Assembly: GCA_964479435.1 (NCBI GenBank)
Contig: CAYZME010000037.1
Span: forward strand, 1-19,621
Origin: JAAYKS01 sp964479435
Lineage (GTDB): Bacteria; Bacillota; Clostridia; Saccharofermentanales; UBA5734
Reading direction: 5' to 3'
Length of the DNA: 19,621 nucleotides
In this document: positions 1 to 6,830 of the stretch, piece after piece
Numbering within the stretch: the stretch's first letter is position 1
Layout: each line of letters opens with the position of its first letter
Made by a program: the position numbers and the translations under genes
The notes under the pieces: generated by a model
Told to the model about the DNA's origin: nothing
The model's database searches: none
The model's input: only the letters and a program-made list of their open reading frames with translations

Positions 1-10
1 AACAGTGGGC

Positions 11-17
11 AAGGAGG
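11..17 (+). promoter_or_regulatory. Ribosome binding site of the carboxylesterase gene
   Basis: AAGGAGG lies 10 bases before the ATG at 28. It is a near-perfect Shine-Dalgarno sequence and fixes that start. The promoter must lie left of the window, so whether this gene is first in its operon cannot be seen. Confidence 0.8.
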
Positions 18-27
18 AATTGATCCG

Positions 28-1593
28 ATGCAAGAGCCAAAAAGCAACACCATCCAACCGATCCCGCGCGTGATCCAGGTCACCGAAGGCGCCATCGAGG
101 GCGTGCCCGCGGGGAACCCCAACTTCACCGTCTTTCGCGGGGTGCCGTTTGCCCAGCCGCCGGTCGGCGCGCTGCGCTGGCATGCCGCCCAGCCGCCGCA
201 GCCGCGTCGGGACACGCTGTCCTGCGACCGCTTCGCGCCGGTCGCCTGGCAACGCGATGAGGAGATCGGCGGATTTTACCAAAAAGAGTTTTGGAACGTC
301 GGCGTCCCCATGAGTGAGGATTGCCTATACCTGAATATCTGGACCCCCGACACCAGCGGCCAGCGCCGTTTGCCGATCCTGTTCTGGATCCACGGCGGCG
401 GCTTTGAGGTGGGCTACTCTTACGAGATGGAGTTTGACGGCGAAGCCATCTGCCGCCGCGATTGCATTTTGGTCACCGTGGCGTACCGGCTGGGCGCGCT
501 GGGCTTTTTTGCCCATCCCGAATTGTCCGCGCAAAACCCCGACGGCGTGTCGGGCAACTACGGCCTGACCGATTGCCTGCAGGCTTTGCGCTGGGTGCGG
601 GACAACGCGCACGCCTTTGGCGGTGACCCCGAGCGGGTGACGATTTTCGGCCAATCGGCCGGCGGCGGTATGGTCCAGGCTTTGGCGGCCTGCCCCCAGG
701 CGCAGGGCTTGTTCGCGCGCGCGATCGTGCAGTCGGCCGGCGGCGTCAGTTTCTCGGGGCGCGACCTCAAGCTGGCCGATATGGAACAACTCGGCGCCGG
801 GGCTTGCGAGGCGGCCGGCGTGACGCTGGCGCAGCTGCAGACCATGCCCGGCAAGCAGGCGATGGAAACCATTATGGCGGGTGTGCGCCAGGCGGCCGGC
901 GCGGGGCTGCGGATGCGGCCGTGTGCCGACGGGCACTACCAGCCGCTGGCGGCCGGCGCGGCGATCGCCGCCAACGCGCATGCCAAGGTCGATTACATGA
1001 CCGGAACCGTCGCCGGCGATGGCGCGCTGTTTGGCAGCCGGACGGTGGAAACGGTCGCCGCTTTTGAGGCGCAGGTACGCGAGCGCTATGGCGACGACGC
1101 CGACGCGTATCTCCAGCTGTTCGACGCCCGCAGCGACGCCGATCTGCCCCGTGTCAACGCCACACGCGCGCGGATTGAGCCGCTGTTGACGCCGCGCACG
1201 TGGGCGAGCGCTGAAACACGCCCGGACCGCGGGCGCAAGCCGCTCTATGTGTATCACTTCAATCGCTTGATGCCGGGCGACGACGCCGGCGCGTTCCATT
1301 CCAGTGATTTGTGGTACGTGTTTGGCACCCTCGACCGCTGCTGGCGCTCGCTGGAACCGGGCTTTGTCCCCGGGGATTACGAGCTGTCACGCCGGATGAT
1401 CGATTACTGGACCAACTTTGCCAAAACCGGCGATCCGAACGGTCCCACCGTCCCGGCCTGGCCGCCCTTTACGGCGGAGCAACCGGCGACACAAGTGCTC
1501 AACGAGCGCGGCGCCGCGCCGGAAACGTATGCCGACGACCCGATCCTCAACGATCTGGTGCGACTGCAGGTCGAACAGGCCTTGCGCAGTTGA
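28..1593 (+). CDS. Type B carboxylesterase (para-nitrobenzyl esterase family)
   Basis: This 521-residue serine hydrolase has the alpha/beta-hydrolase fold of the carboxylesterase type B family and should hydrolyse carboxylic esters. No signal peptide is visible, so it is probably cytoplasmic. Seen directly: the EDCLYLNIW family signature near residue 100, the oxyanion-hole motif HGGGF at 122-126, the nucleophile elbow FGQSAGG with Ser210, and the catalytic-histidine motif HSSDLWYVFG with His424. The catalytic acid, usually Glu in a DEG motif, is replaced by Asp331 in AGDGALF. The length is normal for the family. The ATG at 28 has an excellent ribosome binding site. With a xylanase 1.3 kb downstream, a role in trimming acyl groups from hemicellulose oligosaccharides is possible, but this is inference; the family is broad and the substrate cannot be read from sequence. 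Confidence 0.93.
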   Translation: MQEPKSNTIQPIPRVIQVTEGAIEGVPAGNPNFTVFRGVPFAQPPVGALRWHAAQPPQPRRDTLSCDRFAPVAWQRDEEIGGFYQKEFWNVGVPMSEDCLYLNIWTPDTSGQRRLPILFWIHGGGFEVGYSYEMEFDGEAICRRDCILVTVAYRLGALGFFAHPELSAQNPDGVSGNYGLTDCLQALRWVRDNAHAFGGDPERVTIFGQSAGGGMVQALAACPQAQGLFARAIVQSAGGVSFSGRDLKLADMEQLGAGACEAAGVTLAQLQTMPGKQAMETIMAGVRQAAGAGLRMRPCADGHYQPLAAGAAIAANAHAKVDYMTGTVAGDGALFGSRTVETVAAFEAQVRERYGDDADAYLQLFDARSDADLPRVNATRARIEPLLTPRTWASAETRPDRGRKPLYVYHFNRLMPGDDAGAFHSSDLWYVFGTLDRCWRSLEPGFVPGDYELSRRMIDYWTNFAKTGDPNGPTVPAWPPFTAEQPATQVLNERGAAPETYADDPILNDLVRLQVEQALRS

Positions 1594-1660
1594 GGGGAGC
1601 TGTAGATTTTTAACGCGTCAGAATGGCGTGTGATTTAATTGATTTTTTGTTGGTGGCGCA

Positions 1661-2584
1661 ATGGCAAAGATGTTTATCGGGCTGACGGATTACGATTGGT
1701 ACGATAAGTTGCAGTCCGCAAACTTTGACGAGGTCAATTTCTGGCGGCCCGGCAACGTTTCTTTCCGCGCCCTTGAGCCCAATGGTTTGTTTTTGTTCAA
1801 ACTCAAAAGCCCCCATCACGCGATCGTCGGTGGGGGCTTTTTTGTCCAATACACCAGACTGCCCCTCCCGTTGGCGTGGGAGGCTTTCGGCGAAAAAAAC
1901 GGCACAGACACCTATCTCGAATTCGCGAACAGAATCCAAAAATACCGCGAGAAAAACAGGATGGACCGGGCGCTCGCGGATGTCGGCTGTATCATTTTGG
2001 CGCAACCGTTCTTCTTGGATCGCGCGGATTGGATCGCGCAGCCTCGCGATTGGTCGCCCAACACGGTCGTGGGCAAAACCCTGGATACGGCCAGCGGCGA
2101 AGGGGAGCGAATTTACCGGGAAGTCCAGGCGCGGCTTCAATCCGCAAAGCCCCATCTTTTCTCTGCCACGGGGGAAGAGCCGGCGCGGTACCTACATACG
2201 TCGACGAACGTCCGCCTGGGGCAGGGCGCCTTTCGGGTGCTGGTCACCGACACATACGAACGCAGGTGTGCCGTGAGCGGCGAAAAAACGCTGCCGGTGC
2301 TGGAAGCGGCCCACATCAAGCCCTATGCGCAAGCCGGCCCGCACCTGATTCAAAACGGCATTCTCTTGCGTTCGGACATTCACAGGCTGTTCGACAACGG
2401 CTATGTCACGATCGACCGGGACCTCCGCGTAGAAGTCAGCAAGAGGCTGTACGAAGATTTTGGCAACGGCAAAATCTACTACCCGTTTCATGGCAAAAAG
2501 CTGCTTTCGCTGCCCCATCGCCGCGAGGATTACCCCGACCCTTCTTTTTTATCCTGGCACAATGAAAAAATCTATTTAGGCTAG
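1661..2584 (+). CDS. HNH endonuclease (predicted restriction endonuclease, COG3440-like)
   Basis: This 307-residue protein ends in an HNH_2-type nuclease domain (about residues 185-260). His218 in AAHIKPY, Asn232 in IQNGILL and His241 in DIHRLFD form the metal-binding beta-beta-alpha finger. The N-terminal half (FIGLTDYDWYDKL, then NFWRPGNVSF and GGGFFVQYTRLP) resembles the conserved front domain of predicted restriction endonucleases of this family, thought to recognise the DNA target. ATG 1661 follows a modest GGTGG site. No methyltransferase is adjacent, so it may be a solitary, possibly modification-dependent, nuclease; that is inference. An intrinsic-terminator-shaped hairpin lies within codons 49-61 and a large hairpin follows the stop codon (separate entries). 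Confidence 0.85.
   Translation: MAKMFIGLTDYDWYDKLQSANFDEVNFWRPGNVSFRALEPNGLFLFKLKSPHHAIVGGGFFVQYTRLPLPLAWEAFGEKNGTDTYLEFANRIQKYREKNRMDRALADVGCIILAQPFFLDRADWIAQPRDWSPNTVVGKTLDTASGEGERIYREVQARLQSAKPHLFSATGEEPARYLHTSTNVRLGQGAFRVLVTDTYERRCAVSGEKTLPVLEAAHIKPYAQAGPHLIQNGILLRSDIHRLFDNGYVTIDRDLRVEVSKRLYEDFGNGKIYYPFHGKKLLSLPHRREDYPDPSFLSWHNEKIYLG
1805..1843 (+). terminator. Terminator-shaped hairpin inside the HNH gene
   Basis: AAAAGCCCCCA (1805-1815) pairs perfectly with TGGGGGCTTTT (1831-1841), an 11-bp stem with a 15-base loop, followed by six T in a row (1838-1843). The flanking A run makes it a bidirectional-type intrinsic terminator by shape. It lies wholly within the coding region of the HNH nuclease, where it encodes part of a segment that appears conserved in the family (KLKSPHHAIVGGGFF). 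It may attenuate transcription when translation is poor, or may be a chance result of the codons for this motif. Confidence 0.5.
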
Positions 2585-2638
2585 CCGTATTGGGTAGCCC
2601 TCTTAGGCTAGCCCACGAGGGCTGGCCTAAGAGGGCTT
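2576..2638 (+). repeat. Large hairpin with direct repeat after the HNH gene
   Basis: An 18-bp stem with one G:T wobble is formed by 2596-2613 and 2620-2637 around the six-base loop CACGAG. The 11-mer TTAGGCTAGCC occurs twice, at 2576-2586 (overlapping the stop codon of the HNH gene) and at 2603-2613 in the left arm. No T-run follows the stem, so it is not a textbook intrinsic terminator. It could still block transcription, protect the mRNA 3' end, or be a small dispersed palindromic repeat. Confidence 0.6.
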
Positions 2639-2898
2639 AACAAGCAGAGGCGGCCCGCGTCTTTCTGATTGGTTTACATCTGTTTTATTGGCAGATGTTA
2701 CAAATGTGTTGCTTTTGCGTGCGGGGATTCCTATGACAAATGTAGTCGCGTGACGTATGAGCTCTTTTTACCAGGAGCAAAAAAGAAAGGAGGGCAGGAC
2801 AAGGGCCGTTCTCATCTGAGAACAACAAATGTCATCAAAATCCGTGTCATGATGAAAAGTTGCAGGAAAAACCAGAACAAAAAAGGAGCCAAGCGAAG
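2585..2898. other. Intergenic region between HNH nuclease and xylanase
   Basis: Beyond the hairpin at its left end, this stretch of about 310 bases holds no convincing gene. It contains a weak promoter-like pair (TTGCTT 2709-2714, 17 bases, TATGAC 2732-2737), a small inverted repeat (ACATCTG 2676-2682 with CAGATGT 2692-2698), an orphan purine-rich AAAGGAGGG near 2786-2794, and the near-palindrome at 2808-2823. It is more AT-rich than its flanks and is the expected control region of the xylanase gene. Confidence 0.5.
2808..2823. promoter_or_regulatory. Possible operator upstream of the xylanase gene
   Basis: GTTCTCATCTGAGAAC consists of two perfect 7-bp inverted half-sites around a TC centre, 75 bases before the chosen xylanase start. 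Its size and symmetry fit the binding site of a dimeric regulator. No regulator gene in the window is an obvious partner. Confidence 0.35.
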
Positions 2899-5800
2899 AT
2901 GAGGAAAAAGAAATTTATTGTCAACGTTTCTCGACTCCTGGCAATCATGATGCTACTGTCCGTTGTCGCGTTTGTTCCCACGATGGTCGAAGCCAAAAAC
3001 GCATGCGTTAAAATCCCGAGCGTTAAAAACCCGAGCGTTAAAAACCCGTGCGTCAAAGACACGTGTGATTTGGTATGGAACAGCAAAACGGACAAAAGTG
3101 TAGCCGAGGTGATTGCAAACGGCACCAGCACCAAATGCACAACCGCCGTAGGCCCCAAGATCACTTCCCACGCGTGTAGTGACAAATACCCCGGCATCTA
3201 TTTTATATTTGATGCCAAACAAAAAGACATAGGCTATCTGAAGGTGGACGCGGAACTGTTCAGAAAATATGCCAGTTTCGTAATCACCATCAAAGAAGGG
3301 AACAAGTGCACGAACTATGTGATCGCGCCTGTTATGGGGCAAGCGCTCACCACCGATTACTGCTATGTTTTCTTCTTGCCCAACGTCGCCAGTGCGAAAA
3401 AAATCGATGCGGTTAATCTCGATAAAACCATTGTGACGCCCCTGTCAAAGGTGCCGTATCCCGAAGCCATTGTCGAGCTCGATGACCTGCTTGCCCAAGC
3501 GGAAGCATTGTGCGCCGGCAACGTAGAATTCCCGCTCCAGATCAGTGCCACCGAAGATGGTTCGGATGTAAACCAGGCCTTCCCCTGGGTTTACGCTGCC
3601 GAATTGGATGCGTTGGAGCAGGCAATGGAAATTGCGCGCTATGCCAGCGTCATGTGGGCTTCTGAAGCCACGGATGGACTGGCCGACGCGCTGGATCTGT
3701 TTGTCGGGCAAATCAAGGCCGATGGTTCGGATCCCTATTTCCGCTTTGATCCCGGCCCCGGCAGGTTGGCTATCCAGATTTCCGCGCCATCCAATGCCTG
3801 GGCAACCCGATCGCCATTGGATAACCGTGTTCCTGCCAACTTTGCCGGTGGTTCATTTGAAGTGATCCCGTACCCGTTTGCGGATTCCGCGGGCAAAGCC
3901 GATGTGCTCAAGCTCAACTATGCGCACAACGGCACCAGCACCTTTGGCGGTATTTCTCTCCAGGCGCCTTTGTCTCCTGCGGTCAGCGTACCTGCGGGGG
4001 CAACCATTGAATTTGATGTGTATTACCCCAAGAGCGCACAAGGCAAATTCATGAGATGGCGCATCCGCAATGTGAATTCTGACATTGATTCCTATCTCAG
4101 GGATTATCCGTACAACGACCTCAACCCCGACTGGGTCGGCAGTTATATGGGTGATACCTGGCTGATGGCGCACCACAGCCTGACGGCGACAATCGGAAAC
4201 TCCTCCAACTTTATCCTGGAGCTCCACGGCGAAACCAGCCGTCCGGCGGAGACCGGGACATTGATTGTCGCCAACATCAAAATCGTCGCTCCCGATCCCA
4301 GCGGCATCCCGTTGCCCAATGTGGTCAACCTGGAAAGCCAGAGTGTGGTAGATCCGCTCAAGAGTTTGTACAACGAAGCAAACGATCTGTTCATGGTTGG
4401 CGCCATCGGTACAGGGGCAGTGACCGGAACCCGGGCGCGCCATTACGAAATCTTTGTCGATGGCAACAACCTGAAAGCGGAAGGCACACATCCGCGCGGC
4501 CCGAATTGGCTCAAAAACATCAACGGCGGTTCTTTGAGCGGCGCGACCACCGCACCGGGCACAGCGGAGTACAGCTTCCCGACCAGCTCGTATCAGGCCA
4601 TCCGCGATTCGGGTGAGCCCGGCGAGTACAAAGCACACGCTCACGTTCTGGCCTGGTACAACCAGGCGCCGGCGTGGATGCGGCAGATCGTACCTGCCAC
4701 CCTCCCCTCCGGTTACAATGACACCACCGACTTCTACGGTCTGGGCAACAACGTCACGACGCAGGTGAAGGTGGACAAAGACATGGCCAGAAGGGTGCAG
4801 TTCAATCACACGATGTATGTGATGCGCCACTTCCTGACGACCGACGCGAAATACGGTTCGAGCGCGGCGCGCGGTATCATCCCGTTCAACTCGTGGGATG
4901 TCCTCAACGAAGAGATTCATGAGAGCCGCCACAGCGAACTCATTCCGGTGGATCCGAACAATTGGAGAACCAGCCTCAAACACACCAACTGGCTGGTCGC
5001 GATGTCAGACGATTTGATTGGCGGCGATCTTTCGGATCATTACGTGTATCTGCTTTTCAAATACGCCCATATCGCGGCCCCCAACGCGCAGATGGCAGCG
5101 GCTTACAAAGCCAATTACGCGAGCCTTCCCGAGTATATGAAACTCGATGGGCACGACACGGACGGTAGCATCGACGCGTACATCGTCGACGAGCCGCCAC
5201 AACTCACGTACAACGACTACGGCATCGCCACCCGCAGCAAAGCAAGAACCCTGTACAACATGATTCGCGCCCTCAACACCGCGTGGCTCGCGGATCCGCT
5301 GTACGATGGACGCCCGCTGATCGAAATCGCCGGCATCCAGGGGCACGACTCGATCGGCCCAGACCTGGCAAGCAACAACCAGTACGCCGTCGCGTTGTAC
5401 GCCTCGCTCGTCGACCAGGGTCTGCTCTCGGGTATCAGTTATTCGGAATTCGATCTCAAGGTACCGACCAGCACACCGGGTGGCGGTGCGACCGCGCCGG
5501 CCACGCTCAACGTCAAACAATCCGATGCCCTGGGTTACCAGTACGCGTTGATGTACAAAATGTTCACCAAGTTTGCCCCGTACATTGACCACATCATCAG
5601 CTGGGGTGTCTCCGGTTCAGGCTGGCAAGGCAGCTATGTGCTGTTTGACAGCGCAAGCCGGGCCAACGCCGGTTATTACGGAGCCATGAATCCCGATCGC
5701 TACATTCTTGGCCACTCGTATCTGGATGAGTTCTTTGACGGCGAGTACGAAGCACTCCAGGACGAATTCGAGATCGACCTGGGTGACTTGGGCGTGTACG

Positions 5801-6054
5801 TTGTGGCGCCCGCGGAAGACGAGGAGCAACCGGGGCAACAACCGGGGCACTGTCATCCCGGCCATCGCTACAAATGCTTCGCGCGTCGGACCAAGTTTAC
5901 GTTCCGGTACAAGGTGTGCGGGAACAAGTCTTATGGTCCCACCAAGCCAACCTGCCACTCCCCCAGTAAGACCATCCGCTTCCCGGTGTTACCCAAAGGC
6001 GGAAAGCTACTCAATGTTTACAAATTTTGCTCCGTACAAAAACCACGCAAGTAG
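2899..6054 (+). CDS. Secreted GH10-type endo-1,4-beta-xylanase, multidomain
   Basis: The protein of 1051 residues should cut beta-1,4-xylan outside the cell. ATG 2899 is chosen because GGAG (2885-2888) precedes it by 10 bases and it starts a classical signal peptide (MRKKK, hydrophobic core, predicted cleavage after VEA at residue 32). The in-frame TTG-type start 39 bases upstream would bury that signal. Order: a four-unit 5-residue repeat (35-54); an unrecognised Cys-containing domain (about 55-190); a helical linker (about 190-270); a beta-rich, carbohydrate-binding-module-like region (about 315-465); a GH10 catalytic domain (about 495-955); an acidic/Gly-Gln-Pro linker; and an unrecognised basic, Cys-rich tail (about 985-1051). 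GH10 motifs: HAHVLAWYNQAPAW, acid/base Glu671 in WDVLNEE, nucleophile Glu850 in YSEFDL, and WGVSGSGW. The usual His after the Trp in the first motif is Tyr and the Asp of WGxxD is Gly, so substrate preference may differ. No LPXTG anchor is visible. Confidence 0.87.
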   Translation: MRKKKFIVNVSRLLAIMMLLSVVAFVPTMVEAKNACVKIPSVKNPSVKNPCVKDTCDLVWNSKTDKSVAEVIANGTSTKCTTAVGPKITSHACSDKYPGIYFIFDAKQKDIGYLKVDAELFRKYASFVITIKEGNKCTNYVIAPVMGQALTTDYCYVFFLPNVASAKKIDAVNLDKTIVTPLSKVPYPEAIVELDDLLAQAEALCAGNVEFPLQISATEDGSDVNQAFPWVYAAELDALEQAMEIARYASVMWASEATDGLADALDLFVGQIKADGSDPYFRFDPGPGRLAIQISAPSNAWATRSPLDNRVPANFAGGSFEVIPYPFADSAGKADVLKLNYAHNGTSTFGGISLQAPLSPAVSVPAGATIEFDVYYPKSAQGKFMRWRIRNVNSDIDSYLRDYPYNDLNPDWVGSYMGDTWLMAHHSLTATIGNSSNFILELHGETSRPAETGTLIVANIKIVAPDPSGIPLPNVVNLESQSVVDPLKSLYNEANDLFMVGAIGTGAVTGTRARHYEIFVDGNNLKAEGTHPRGPNWLKNINGGSLSGATTAPGTAEYSFPTSSYQAIRDSGEPGEYKAHAHVLAWYNQAPAWMRQIVPATLPSGYNDTTDFYGLGNNVTTQVKVDKDMARRVQFNHTMYVMRHFLTTDAKYGSSAARGIIPFNSWDVLNEEIHESRHSELIPVDPNNWRTSLKHTNWLVAMSDDLIGGDLSDHYVYLLFKYAHIAAPNAQMAAAYKANYASLPEYMKLDGHDTDGSIDAYIVDEPPQLTYNDYGIATRSKARTLYNMIRALNTAWLADPLYDGRPLIEIAGIQGHDSIGPDLASNNQYAVALYASLVDQGLLSGISYSEFDLKVPTSTPGGGATAPATLNVKQSDALGYQYALMYKMFTKFAPYIDHIISWGVSGSGWQGSYVLFDSASRANAGYYGAMNPDRYILGHSYLDEFFDGEYEALQDEFEIDLGDLGVYVVAPAEDEEQPGQQPGHCHPGHRYKCFARRTKFTFRYKVCGNKSYGPTKPTCHSPSKTIRFPVLPKGGKLLNVYKFCSVQKPRK
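3001..3060 (+). repeat. Four 15-base tandem repeats after the xylanase signal peptide
   Basis: Units start at 3001, 3016, 3031 and 3046. The middle two are identical (CCGAGCGTTAAAAAC) and the outer two are diverged. They encode ACVKI, PSVKN, PSVKN and PCVKD, with a Cys in each outer unit. The array keeps the frame and could expand or contract by slippage. Confidence 0.8.
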
Positions 6055-6097
6055 CTGGGCGTGTACGTACGCTGATTGAAAACACGGTGACGACGAC

Positions 6098-6127
6098 GAT
6101 TCCGGAGGTTGCGACTCCTCCGGAATC
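6098..6127 (+). terminator. Hairpin downstream of the xylanase gene
   Basis: GATTCCGGAGG (6098-6108) pairs perfectly with CCTCCGGAATC (6117-6127), an 11-bp stem with an 8-base loop, 44 bases after the xylanase stop. There is no T-run. It may stabilise the transcript end ahead of the stronger hairpin at 6175-6226. Confidence 0.5.
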
Positions 6128-6174
6128 GGGATCGGAGCCAAAGGCTTACGGTTACACAGTGAGCTAAAAAACCG

Positions 6175-6226
6175 GCACCGGGGTCCCTGTTGCTTACCAT
6201 AGGCAACAGGAGATCCCGGTGCTTTT
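6175..6226 (+). terminator. Strong intrinsic terminator of the xylanase transcript
   Basis: The left arm 6175-6193 (GCACCGGG... CCTGTTGC) pairs with 6203-6222 through 18 pairs, one being G:T, plus a single-base bulge. The loop is 9 bases and TTTT follows at 6223-6226. An A-run (6166-6171) before the stem suggests some activity in both directions. It separates the xylanase from the FMN-protein/MATE operon. Confidence 0.8.
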
Positions 6227-6324
6227 GTCTGCCGCAAATGGTTTTGGCGCCGGAAAGGCGCACGTGTGGGGGGCTTTCTGTTACGATGGCGTAGTGAAAA
6301 AGCATCTTGTTAGGGGGTCTATCG

Positions 6325-6819
6325 ATGTTTCGTGAAATGCGTAGAAGCCATCGGGTGTTGTCACGCGAAGTGTGTGAGGACATCCTGGATCGGGCCACGG
6401 CGGGCGTACTGGCCGTGGCGGGTGACGAGGGCTATCCGTACGCGGTTCCCATGAGCTACGCCCGGGACGGCCAGCGGCTGTTATTCCACAGCGCGACGAG
6501 CGGCCACAAACTGGACGCCATCGCCCAAAACGACAAAGCCTCGTTTTGTGTGATTGACTTCGAGCGTGTGGCGGCGGATGTGTTCACCACGTACTATCGC
6601 AGTGTGATTGTTTTTGGTCGTACGCGTGTCTTGACCGCGGAGACGGAAAAACGCCAGGCGATGCGGGTGCTGGTGCAGAAATACGCGCCGCATCGGATGG
6701 ACGAGGTGGACGGCGCGTACGCGGGCGCGGCGGACAAGCTGGTTGTGTTGGAGATGACGATCGAGCATATCGCGGGCAAAGAATCGCCGGAGCCCTTGCA
6801 AACGCCCCCGCCCCAGTAA
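6325..6819 (+). CDS. Pyridoxamine 5'-phosphate oxidase family protein, NimA-like
   Basis: This 164-residue FMN-binding split-barrel protein belongs to the group that includes NimA-type nitroimidazole reductases. Seen directly: the conserved N-terminus MFREMRRSHRVLS, the core segment GVLAVAGDEGYPYAVPMSY, and the FMN-phosphate region LLFHSATSGHKLDAI. ATG 6325 is preferred over the in-frame TTG at 6307 because AGGGGG at 6312-6317 is well spaced for it and the family normally begins here. It is probably a small flavin reductase; its substrate is unknown. The MATE gene starts 11 bases after its stop, so the two are probably co-transcribed, which suggests reduction or sensing of a compound that the pump exports (inference). 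Confidence 0.87.
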   Translation: MFREMRRSHRVLSREVCEDILDRATAGVLAVAGDEGYPYAVPMSYARDGQRLLFHSATSGHKLDAIAQNDKASFCVIDFERVAADVFTTYYRSVIVFGRTRVLTAETEKRQAMRVLVQKYAPHRMDEVDGAYAGAADKLVVLEMTIEHIAGKESPEPLQTPPPQ

Positions 6820-6830
6820 GCGGCGGGCGT

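Noticed and set aside
325..1299. Minus-strand open frame of 324 codons opposite the esterase
   Set aside because: It is a shadow of the esterase gene, with biased, protein-unlike composition.
2669..2902. 77-codon plus-strand frame before the xylanase
   Set aside because: It has a TTG-type start without a ribosome binding site, overlaps the xylanase start and shows no recognisable sequence. The region is better read as a control region.
3853..4983. Minus-strand open frame of 376 codons opposite the xylanase
   Set aside because: It shows no family motif and no ribosome binding site, and the plus strand encodes a recognisable enzyme over the whole span.
6247..6261. Small GCGCC/GGCGC hairpin before the NimA-like gene
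   Set aside because: Five-base stems are frequent in GC-rich DNA, and no riboswitch-like context surrounds it.
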